The notes under the pieces: generated by a model
Database searches by the model: none
What the model saw: the letters and a program-made list of their open reading frames with translations, nothing else
What the model was told of the DNA's origin: nothing
Translations under genes and position numbers: made by a program
Part shown: positions 1-6,086 of the stretch, piece by piece
Position numbering within the stretch: the stretch's first letter is position 1
Layout: each line of letters starts with the position of its first letter
Assembly (NCBI GenBank): GCA_964617765.1
Contig: CAZTZY010000073.1
Coordinates: forward strand, 1 to 14,487
Reading direction: 5' to 3'
Length of the DNA stretch: 14,487 nucleotides
DNA from: CAZTZY01 sp964617765
GTDB taxonomy: Bacteria; Pseudomonadota; Gammaproteobacteria; Pseudomonadales; DT-91

Positions 1-3
1 AAG

Positions 4-91
4 TGGCGGTGGGCCAGGGATTCGAACCCCGGGAACCTTTCGGTTCAACGGTTTTCAAGACCGCCGCATTCGACCGCTCTGCCAGCCCACC
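4..91 (-). tRNA. tRNA-Ser (anticodon UGA)
   Basis: Read on the minus strand this folds as a class II tRNA of 88 nt including the encoded CCA. The acceptor strands GGTGGGC (85-91) and GCCCACC (8-14) pair perfectly, followed by discriminator G (7) and CCA (4-6). The anticodon loop CTTGAAA carries TGA and so reads UCA serine codons. A long variable arm (GAACCG/CGGTTC region) and a T-loop GGTTCGAATCC are present; the long variable arm is typical of tRNA-Ser. It lies downstream of rne on the same strand and has its own candidate promoter at 158-185. Confidence 0.97.
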
Positions 92-102
92 GAAGACATT
101 TC

Positions 103-142
103 AAGCCAATAATATTTGCTAACTATCTAATATTATTGGCTT
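103..142. repeat. 14-bp perfect inverted repeat between rne and tRNA-Ser
   Basis: AAGCCAATAATATT (103-116) and AATATTATTGGCTT (129-142) are exact reverse complements around a 12-nt loop. If the tRNA promoter at 158-185 is correct, this hairpin lies in the tRNA precursor leader, ending 12 nt before the mature 5' end. There is no strong T-tract on either side. Its role (precursor processing or transcription termination from rne) is not determined by the sequence. Confidence 0.7.
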
Positions 143-157
143 TCAAAAGAGAAGCGC

Positions 158-185
158 ATTATACCGATCCACTTGGCTTGTGCAA
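158..185 (-). promoter_or_regulatory. Probable tRNA-Ser promoter
   Basis: On the minus strand TTGCAC (185-180) is followed after 16 bp by a perfect TATAAT (163-158). Next comes a GC-rich stretch GCGC, a discriminator style common at stable-RNA promoters. Transcription would start near 151, about 60 nt before the tRNA 5' end. The -35 and the spacer lie inside the hairpin that follows rne, so the rne tail and the tRNA promoter share sequence. Confidence 0.65.
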
Positions 186-194
186 GTAGATCGG
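164..194 (-). terminator. Stem-loop just after rne (possible terminator or 3' end element)
   Basis: CCGATCCACTTG (164-175) pairs with CAAGTAGATCGG (183-194): a 12-bp stem with one G-T wobble and a 7-nt loop, beginning 6 nt after the rne stop. No T-run follows on the minus strand (TATAATGC follows instead). It is therefore not a canonical intrinsic terminator; it may stabilise the rne 3' end or help Rho- or RNase-dependent end formation. Confidence 0.4.
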
Positions 195-200
195 CTGGTT

Positions 201-2732
201 TTATGCTTCTTCAGCCATTCTATTACTTTGTTTACCAATGCGTGGGTCGTTAGCCGAGCGCGGTGGTTGTATGCGTGATGGTTGAGGGATTACCAGTTCG
301 CCCAATACAGGTTTTTCCCATGTGATACTGATCACTTCTGCTTGTGCAGGTTTGGGATTGTCTCGAGGATCATTGACTGCACGAGTCTTGGAACGAACAA
401 TTACCGGTTTTGGAGCTGGCTTTTCAGCAGCAGGGGTCGTCACGGGCGCCATGTTAATTGATACCGATTTTTCTTTGGATAAAGCCGTTTCGGTAATTGG
501 CGGCAGTTCTTTAGCTGCGATGCTTTCATTGTGCTCTGCATTAACGGTATCAGCGGTGACTTTTGGTTCGGAAGCTATTATTGCATCGGCTTTTTCAGCA
601 GTTTGCTGGATTAAAGCGGTTGCTATTGTTTCTTGTTGAGAAGCTGGATTTTGCTCAACACTTTTTTGAGGTTGGGCTTTTTTCTCTTGTTCAACAGTTG
701 TATCAGTTGTTGTGGAGGCCTTTGTTTCCTCTGGTGTTTCAGTATCTTTATTGCGAGCGCGGCGTTGGTTTTGGCCTTGTTGACGATCTCCGCGGTTAGG
801 GCGTGATTGACGTTGTTGAGGGCTTTTTTCTTCAACGGGACGAGCATCCGCATTGCCGGCTTCAGTCACTTCTTTTTTTTCAGTTTTTGGCGGGCGCGAT
901 TGTTGATTTTGCTGGCCATTTCGCTGGCGATTCTGGTTTCTGCCGCGATTTTGTTGTGGTTGGCGTTGGTTGTCGTCTCTTTTGGGTGCGGCTTTAGCGA
1001 CAGGTTTGATTTCTTCAGCAGGTTTTTCTGCTTCACCAAATAGAGTAGTTACCAAACGTTTGAACAAGTTTGATTTAGCTGCGGGCGCTGGTTCTGCAGT
1101 CACTGGTTTTGCTACAGGTACTGGAGCAGGTGCGGGCAGTACAGATTTTATTGCTGCTTCTGGCCTGGGTTTATGTGTGATTTCTTCAACAGCTATCTCA
1201 TTTTCGTTGGGTGTATCGCGCACTATGCTGTAGCTGAGCTCTGGATGCTCATGCATTTCGCTAGCTTTGATGCGTTGTACGAAGAAGTGCGGCGTTTCCA
1301 GGTTGGGGTTAGGGATCACTAAAATACGCGCAGTACATTGCGATTGAATATTGTTGATCTCATGACGTTTTTCGTTAAGAAGATAGATTCCAACGTCTAA
1401 TGGCACATTGGCACGAATTTCTGCACAAGCACCTTTGTCGGCTTCTTCCTGGATTAAACGAAGAATGGAGAGTGCCAGTGAGCGAGTAGCACGAATGGTG
1501 CCTTGGCCGCTGCAACGTGGGCAAACGATTGAACTCGTTTCGTCCAGAGAAGGGCGCAAACGTTGGCGTGACATTTCGAGCAAGCCGAAAGTAGAAATAC
1601 GGCCAACCTGTACGCGAGCGCGATCGAGTTTTAGTGCATTTTTGACGCGGTTTTCAACATCACGCTGATTTTTCGCCTGAGCCATATCAATGAAATCGAT
1701 AACGACAAGACCACCCATATCGCGTAAACGTAATTGACGGGCAATTTCATCGGCGGCTTCAAGGTTGGTTTGCAGTGCGGTTTCTTCAATATCGCCGCCT
1801 TTGGTAGCGCGTGCAGAGTTTATGTCGATGGAAACCAGTGCTTCTGTAGGGTCAATAACGATAGATCCACCGGACGGTAAGCGCACAACGCGTTCATAAG
1901 CAGTTTCGATCTGGCTTTCTATTTGATAGCGGTTGAAGAGAGGTACATTATCGCTATACAGTTTGATTTTGGCTTCGTAGTCTGGCATTACTTGACGAAT
2001 AAACGATATGGCTTCGTCAAAAGATTCCTGGGTGTCGATCAGTACTTCAGTAATATCACGACGCAGGTAATCACGAATGGTGCGAATGATGACATTGCTT
2101 TCCTGGTAAATCAGGAATGGCGCTTTACGGGTTTTGCCAGCTTCAATAACTGCATCCCATACACGCAGAAGATAATCGAGATCCCATTGCAGTTCTTCCT
2201 GGTTTTTACCTACTCCAGCGGTACGTACAATGACGCCCATGCCATTGGGAATTTCGAGTTGATTCAGGCTTTCTTTCAGTTCATCGCGGTCATCACCTTC
2301 GATACGGCGGGAAATACCACCGGCACGAGGATTATTGGGCATCAGAACCATGTAGCGGCCGGCAAGACTTATAAAGGTAGTTAATGCCGCACCTTTACTG
2401 CCGCGCTCTTCTTTATCAACCTGGACTATAACCTGGGTGCCTTCCTTGACCATATCCTTGATTTTCATTCGTCCTTCCACCTCATTAGGGTGTTTGACGA
2501 AGTATTCGCGGGATATTTCCTTGAAAGGGAGGAAGCCGTGACGATCTGCTCCGAAATCGACGAAAGCAGCTTCAAGACTGGGTTCTACGCGGGTAATTGT
2601 GCCTTTGTATATGCTGGCTTTAGTCTGGATTCTGGAACGGTTTTCTATGTCCAGATCGTAAAGTTTTTGACCATCTACCAGTGCGACGCGCAACTCTTCA
2701 TGTTGAGTTGCATTAATTAACATTCTTTTCAT
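201..2732 (-). CDS. rne: Ribonuclease E
   Basis: Essential endoribonuclease that processes rRNA and tRNA, initiates mRNA decay and scaffolds the degradosome at the inner membrane. The ATG at 2732 is chosen over the upstream in-frame ATGs at 2747 and 2750. The protein then opens MKRMLINATQ as in E. coli, and key residues fall on E. coli numbers: D303 (DINSAR), D346 (VIDFID) and the zinc-link Cys404/Cys407 (CPRC). Order from this start: S1 domain about 35-125, RNase H-like/5'-sensor and DNase I-like catalytic regions to about 400, Zn-link, small domain to about 510. The tail is low-complexity. It contains a short amphipathic segment SNLFKRLVTTLFG near 554-566 (likely membrane anchor), Gln/Arg-rich RNA-binding stretches at about 585-660, and two NDPR motifs near 787 and 828. 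Total 843 aa. No frameshift is seen. It is divergent from rluC. Confidence 0.97.
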   Translation of the reverse strand: MKRMLINATQHEELRVALVDGQKLYDLDIENRSRIQTKASIYKGTITRVEPSLEAAFVDFGADRHGFLPFKEISREYFVKHPNEVEGRMKIKDMVKEGTQVIVQVDKEERGSKGAALTTFISLAGRYMVLMPNNPRAGGISRRIEGDDRDELKESLNQLEIPNGMGVIVRTAGVGKNQEELQWDLDYLLRVWDAVIEAGKTRKAPFLIYQESNVIIRTIRDYLRRDITEVLIDTQESFDEAISFIRQVMPDYEAKIKLYSDNVPLFNRYQIESQIETAYERVVRLPSGGSIVIDPTEALVSIDINSARATKGGDIEETALQTNLEAADEIARQLRLRDMGGLVVIDFIDMAQAKNQRDVENRVKNALKLDRARVQVGRISTFGLLEMSRQRLRPSLDETSSIVCPRCSGQGTIRATRSLALSILRLIQEEADKGACAEIRANVPLDVGIYLLNEKRHEINNIQSQCTARILVIPNPNLETPHFFVQRIKASEMHEHPELSYSIVRDTPNENEIAVEEITHKPRPEAAIKSVLPAPAPVPVAKPVTAEPAPAAKSNLFKRLVTTLFGEAEKPAEEIKPVAKAAPKRDDNQRQPQQNRGRNQNRQRNGQQNQQSRPPKTEKKEVTEAGNADARPVEEKSPQQRQSRPNRGDRQQGQNQRRARNKDTETPEETKASTTTDTTVEQEKKAQPQKSVEQNPASQQETIATALIQQTAEKADAIIASEPKVTADTVNAEHNESIAAKELPPITETALSKEKSVSINMAPVTTPAAEKPAPKPVIVRSKTRAVNDPRDNPKPAQAEVISITWEKPVLGELVIPQPSRIQPPRSANDPRIGKQSNRMAEEA

Positions 2733-3141
2733 TTTATGTGTGTCCATCATTAAGATAGATCACATGGAGCAGGAATCACGTATTCAGAACTTCAAAAAGA
2801 AGTTCAAAACAGCTAAACAGCAGGGTTTTGCGTTAAATTTCTATCTGGTTAACAAGATAGTTCAGTGCCAAGCCTTGCTACATCTTTATTTTGGTTTTCC
2901 TTTCTCTGAAATACGTTATTAGTGAGAAAGGAATCCAGAATTCTTTGATTTATCTGCACCTGTGCTCTATCAACAGGTTTTTTTAATTGCTGTTTTTTTT
3001 GCTCTTTATCAATAAGATCATCGAGCATTTGTAAAATAAACAGCGCCATATTTTTTAGAAAGTGCAAAAAATAATGTTCTCTTCATAACGGACTAGGCGG
3101 TGCCAACTATATCAGGCTAAAATTCACGCCTTGCACTTTCG
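2733..3141 (-). promoter_or_regulatory. Putative long structured rne 5' leader
   Basis: This stretch holds no convincing gene. From the promoter proposed at 3148-3175, rne mRNA would carry a leader of about 410 nt. It contains three clean inverted repeats: GAACTTC/GAAGTTC (2787-2805), CTATCT/AGATAG (2841-2860) and a 10-bp stem TTCCTTTCTC/GAGAAAGGAA (2897-2933). A fourth stem (2958-2978) looks like a plus-strand terminator. E. coli rne has a comparable leader whose stem-loops RNase E cleaves to limit its own synthesis (Rfam rne5), and Pseudomonas has rne-II. That this leader does the same is inference from position and structure; no sequence match to either family was established. Confidence 0.5.
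2958..2984 (+). terminator. Plus-strand terminator-like hairpin inside the rne leader
   Basis: ACCTGT (2958-2963) pairs with ACAGGT (2973-2978) across a 9-nt loop and is followed on the plus strand by seven T. This is the form of a short intrinsic terminator pointing away from rne. No convincing plus-strand gene precedes it, so it would act on antisense transcription or be chance. It reads as one more leader stem on the minus strand. Confidence 0.35.
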
Positions 3142-3160
3142 AGAGAGAATATAGCATATT
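3131..3160 (+). promoter_or_regulatory. Weak candidate rluC promoter with flanking inverted repeats
   Basis: TTGCAC (3131-3136) is followed 18 bp later by CATATT (3155-3160), a weak sigma-70 pair. The region also carries a 7-bp hairpin GAGAATA/TATTCTC (3145-3167). TTGCACTTTC (3131-3140) is the exact reverse complement of GAAAGTGCAA at 3058-3067. These repeats lie in the divergent rne/rluC control region and could be operator halves, but nothing identifies a regulator. Confidence 0.25.
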
Positions 3161-3175
3161 TATTCTCCACTTCAA
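3148..3175 (-). promoter_or_regulatory. Candidate rne promoter
   Basis: On the minus strand TTGAAG (3175-3170) and TATATT (3153-3148) are separated by 16 bp. This gives 4/6 and 5/6 matches to the sigma-70 consensus, with a start near 3141. It overlaps the candidate rluC promoter on the other strand, so the two divergent genes could compete for polymerase. Confidence 0.4.
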
Positions 3176-3200
3176 ATTTTCATGTAAAAACAAGGTATTA

Positions 3201-4163
3201 ATGAGTTCTTCTGAGACAGCAGTAACGTCAGGTGTGAGTTTTCTGGCGATTGATAATGACGCAGCAGGGCAGCGAGTTGATAACTTTTTGTTCTTTCACT
3301 TGAAAGGCGTTCCCAAATCAAGAGTTTATCGTGCCTTGCGACATGGGGAGGTAAGGGTTAATAAAAAAAGGGTGAAACCTGAATATCGCTTACAAGATGG
3401 CGATTTGTTGCGAATTCCGCCAATAAAGATTGAAGAAGTAACGATTAAACCGGTCGCTGATAAATTACTTCGACAATTGGAAGGTTTGATTTTGTTTGAA
3501 AATGAGGATTTGCTGGTCATTAATAAACCCTCCGGATTGGCTGTTCATGGTGGAAGTGGTTTAGATTATGGGCTTATTGAAGCCATCAGAAAAATGCGCC
3601 CGCATTGTAAGCGAATAGAATTGGCTCATCGATTGGATAGGGATACATCCGGTTGCACTATTATTGTTAAAAAGGCCGCTGTTTTGCGGGCTATCCATCA
3701 GCAATTACGCGAAAAAACAATGGATAAAACCTATGTTGCCTTGGTTCGAGGGCGTTGGCCGAGAAGGAAAACCCTGGTTGATGCACCCCTGTTAAAAAAT
3801 ATCCTGACCAGTGGAGAGAGGATGGTCAGGGTCAGTGAAGAGGGTAAGCTCTCAAAAACACGATTTGCAATCCTTGAAACTTTTAAAGGAGCAACATTAA
3901 TTCAGGCGATGCCAATTACCGGCCGAACCCATCAGATTCGAGTTCATGCCCAATATGCCGGCTTCCCTTTGTTAGGGGATGATAAATATGGCAACAAGGA
4001 TGATATTGATTGGCAAAAGAGTTTTGGCTTAAGACGGTTGTTCCTTCATGCTAGCGAAGTGTCATTCAGTTTGCCGGATCAAGATCAAAAAATTGTGATA
4101 AAAGCTCCATTGCCTGATGAATTGGAAGATGTACTTATGCATCTTAGGGCGCAGGGAGAGTAA
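3201..4163 (+). CDS. rluC: 23S rRNA pseudouridine synthase, RluC type
   Basis: RluC isomerises uridines 955, 2504 and 2580 of 23S rRNA (E. coli numbering) to pseudouridine. This 320-aa protein has an N-terminal S4 RNA-binding domain at about 20-80 (RVDNFL, VRVNKKRVK, DGDLLRIPP). The RluA-family catalytic domain follows, with the signature HRLDRDTSG at 143-151 and catalytic Asp146. The family motifs GRTHQIRVH (241-249) and RLFLHA (279-284) are intact. The start has AAGG at 3192-3195, 5 nt before ATG. The gene is divergent from rne, the usual arrangement in this group, and the next gene starts 1 nt after its stop. RluC is preferred over RluD from the rne neighbourhood and the S4 domain. Full length, with no defect seen. 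Confidence 0.95.
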   Translation: MSSSETAVTSGVSFLAIDNDAAGQRVDNFLFFHLKGVPKSRVYRALRHGEVRVNKKRVKPEYRLQDGDLLRIPPIKIEEVTIKPVADKLLRQLEGLILFENEDLLVINKPSGLAVHGGSGLDYGLIEAIRKMRPHCKRIELAHRLDRDTSGCTIIVKKAAVLRAIHQQLREKTMDKTYVALVRGRWPRRKTLVDAPLLKNILTSGERMVRVSEEGKLSKTRFAILETFKGATLIQAMPITGRTHQIRVHAQYAGFPLLGDDKYGNKDDIDWQKSFGLRRLFLHASEVSFSLPDQDQKIVIKAPLPDELEDVLMHLRAQGE

Positions 4164-4164
4164 G

Positions 4165-4803
4165 ATGTTATTGGTTTTTGATTGGGATGGGACGCTTATT
4201 GATTCCACTGCAAAAATTATTAAGAGTATGCAGGTTGCGGCAGATAGTTGCGGTTTGGATGTCCTTGATGATTTGGCTGTAAAAAATATTATTGGTTTGG
4301 GATTGCCCGAGGCTATACATACTCTTTATCCCTTCATTGAGTTAAAAAAGCAAAAACTTTTGCAGGCGGCCTATTCGGATGCCTATTTGCAAGCAGATCA
4401 TATGCCGTGCAGTTTTTTTGCGGGTGTTGAGGAGTGTCTTGAAGTTTTACAGGACTCGGGTCATGGCATTGCAATAGCCACAGGGAAAAGTAGAAGAGGC
4501 TTGAATCGTGTCCTGCATAATGTGGGTTGGGGTGATAAGTTTGATGCTACGCGCTGTGCTGATGAAACAGCTTCCAAACCGCATCCCCTAATGTTGTTAG
4601 AGTTAATGGAAGAATTAAATGTTGATAAAAATGATGTATGGATGATTGGTGATACAGAGTACGATCTGGAGATGGCAAGAAATGCAGAAATAAGTAGTGT
4701 TGGTGTTAGTTACGGTGCGCATGATCCTGCAAGGCTACGCAAACACTCGCCATTGGCAATTATAGACGATATGCGAGTTTTATTAGAATTAATTGATAAA
4801 TAA
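4165..4803 (+). CDS. HAD-superfamily phosphatase (Gph-like)
   Basis: A 212-aa HAD hydrolase, probably dephosphorylating a small metabolite; the substrate cannot be told from sequence. All four HAD motifs are present. Motif I is DWDGTLIDS with nucleophile Asp6 and Asp8; motif II ends in Thr106 (IATGK); motif III Lys138 (ASKPHP); motif IV GDTEYD at 162-167. The helical cap between motifs I and II resembles phosphoglycolate phosphatase-type (subclass I) proteins. I choose ATG 4165 because it starts immediately before motif I and follows a strong GGGAGAG ribosome-binding site. An upstream in-frame start at 4117 would overlap rluC and add a non-conserved tail. Position between rluC and an S49 peptidase matches the Pseudomonas PA2974 locus, also without a settled function. 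Confidence 0.92.
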   Translation: MLLVFDWDGTLIDSTAKIIKSMQVAADSCGLDVLDDLAVKNIIGLGLPEAIHTLYPFIELKKQKLLQAAYSDAYLQADHMPCSFFAGVEECLEVLQDSGHGIAIATGKSRRGLNRVLHNVGWGDKFDATRCADETASKPHPLMLLELMEELNVDKNDVWMIGDTEYDLEMARNAEISSVGVSYGAHDPARLRKHSPLAIIDDMRVLLELIDK

Positions 4804-4811
4804 GGTGAATT

Positions 4812-5768
4812 ATGGAACAGCAGTCTAAAGAGTGGCAGCTTCTAGAAAAGGTTGCGTTAGAGTCATTTAGAGAGCAAAAAAAGGCGCGGCGATGGGGTAT
4901 ATTTTTCAAGTTCCTGACATTTGCGTATTTATTTATTTTTATCTTATATCTAACGCCTGATACTAATAAATTCTCTACTGAAATGCATTCTAAAACAGAT
5001 GAGCATACTGCATTAGTCCGAATGCAGGGTATTCTTATGGAAGATGAGATGGCAAGTGCAGATAATTTAGTCACGGCTTTGCGAGATGCTTTTGAAAACA
5101 AGCACAGCAAGGCTATATTGTTAGCCATTAATAGCCCTGGTGGCAGCCCTGTTCAGGCGGGTTATGTCTATGATGAAATTGTGCGATTACGCCTTAAGTA
5201 CCCTGATAAAAAAGTTTATGCAGTTATCAGTGATCTTGGTGCATCTGCAGCATATTATATAGCGTCATCTGCAGATCAAATTTATGCGGATAAAGCGAGT
5301 TTGGTGGGTTCTATTGGCGTGATTTCTGCAAGTTTTGGTTTTACCGGTGCCATGGAGAAATTGGGTATTGATCGCCGTGTTATGACTGCTGGAGAAAATA
5401 AAGCTTTCCTTGATCCCTATCAGCCATTAAAAGCAGAGGAAAAAGTGTTTTGGGAAAAGTCTCTGGCAATTATTCATACGCAATTTATCGATCAGGTGCG
5501 AAAAGGCAGAGGTAAGCGTTTGAAGGAAGATGAAAAGATTTTTTCCGGGTTTATATGGACAGGTGAAGAGGCTTTGCAAAAGGGTTTAATTGATGGATTG
5601 GGAAGTGCGGGTTTTGTTGCGCGAGAAATAATCGGCGCGGAAGAAATTGTCGATTATTCTGTGCAGCCCAACCCTCTGGATGAATTTGTTCATCAATTAG
5701 GTGCATCCGCAGGTACGGCCATGTCCAAACATTTTACTGCCAATGCATCATTACCAAGTGTTTATTAG
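4812..5768 (+). CDS. Membrane-anchored S49 family serine peptidase (short SppA type)
   Basis: 318 aa. A basic N-terminal segment (KKARR, 23-27) precedes one transmembrane helix at about 29-48, giving an anchored protein with the catalytic domain outside the cytoplasm. The S49 Ser/Lys dyad is recognisable: Ser145 in GASAAYY and Lys197 in GENKAF. They lie 52 residues apart, the spacing of Ser147/Lys199 in B. subtilis SppA. Further S49 landmarks are INSPGG (107-112), SLVGSIGVI (163-171) and a C-terminal GLIDGLG. The family degrades residual signal peptides and membrane protein fragments; the exact substrate here is unknown. The usual ASGGYY around the Ser appears as ASAAYY. The gene starts 8 nt after the HAD stop with AAGGTG upstream, and a terminator follows at 5786. 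It corresponds to PA2973 in position; sohB- or sppA-like naming is possible. Confidence 0.92.
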   Translation: MEQQSKEWQLLEKVALESFREQKKARRWGIFFKFLTFAYLFIFILYLTPDTNKFSTEMHSKTDEHTALVRMQGILMEDEMASADNLVTALRDAFENKHSKAILLAINSPGGSPVQAGYVYDEIVRLRLKYPDKKVYAVISDLGASAAYYIASSADQIYADKASLVGSIGVISASFGFTGAMEKLGIDRRVMTAGENKAFLDPYQPLKAEEKVFWEKSLAIIHTQFIDQVRKGRGKRLKEDEKIFSGFIWTGEEALQKGLIDGLGSAGFVAREIIGAEEIVDYSVQPNPLDEFVHQLGASAGTAMSKHFTANASLPSVY

Positions 5769-5785
5769 GTACATCTTCACAGGGT

Positions 5786-5815
5786 AGGTTGAGCAACTCC
5801 AGTTCAACCTTTTTT
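5786..5815 (+). terminator. Intrinsic terminator after the rluC-HAD-S49 run
   Basis: AGGTTGAGC (5786-5794) pairs with GTTCAACCT (5802-5810), a 9-bp stem with one G-T wobble and a 7-nt loop, followed by TTTTT (5811-5815). It lies 18 nt after the S49 peptidase stop and closes the upstream transcription unit. Confidence 0.88.
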
Positions 5816-6047
5816 GATCATGGTTAATGCCTTCATTTGTTAAAAATGTCATCATTTTAAGCAGTGTAAGTCCAATCAGGCTATTGGGGGCATTGAGCAA
5901 GACCCTGGAATTATCGCTAGTTTTTCATTTATTATAACCAGTATTGATAAAAATCGGATGGATTAGCCTATAAAATCAGATTTTCTGGAAATAGAGTCAA
6001 TTCAGGATGAATTTTTGTACGAAATATGCCCGCCTAAGCAATATTTT
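5816..6047. other. Intergenic stretch with no gene; maf expected here is absent
   Basis: I see no coding sequence here on either strand. In Pseudomonas a maf gene sits between the S49 peptidase and yceD. A second, weaker promoter candidate is TTGATA (5944-5949) and TATAAA (5969-5974) with a long 19-bp spacer, which would give yceD a leader of about 105 nt. The rest is AT-rich without strong repeats apart from one CGCCTA copy at 6031-6036. Confidence 0.6.
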
Positions 6048-6086
6048 TTGACATGTAGGCGCTCAATCAATATCATTGCGCGCCTA
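6031..6086 (+). promoter_or_regulatory. Strong yceD promoter with three CGCCTA repeats
   Basis: TTGACA (6048-6053, perfect -35) and TATCAT (6071-6076, 5/6 match) have the ideal 17-bp spacing. The start point would be about 6082-6084, only 2-4 nt before the yceD ATG at 6086. The hexamer CGCCTA occurs at 6031-6036 (plus), 6056-6061 (inverted, TAGGCG) and 6081-6086 (plus), exactly 25 bp apart. The -35 lies between copies 1 and 2, the -10 between copies 2 and 3. This looks like an operator array for a repressor or activator; the protein is unknown. Confidence 0.7.

Noticed and set aside
322..1233. Several plus-strand frames opposite the RNase E tail
   Set aside because: They arise from the low-complexity Ala/Gln/Pro-rich coding of rne on the other strand; no start signals or family motifs.
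1923..2384. 153-codon plus-strand frame antisense to rne
   Set aside because: It lies wholly over conserved RNase E catalytic-domain coding sequence, has no ribosome-binding site and resembles no known protein; it is a shadow frame.
4760..5128. 122-codon minus-strand frame opposite the HAD/S49 junction
   Set aside because: It overlaps two well-supported genes and shows no recognisable domain.
6048..6086. RNA thermometer or riboswitch at the yceD start from the TAGGCGC/GCGCCTA inverted repeat
   Set aside because: The left arm lies upstream of the expected start point, so the hairpin would not be in the main transcript; a DNA operator is the simpler reading.
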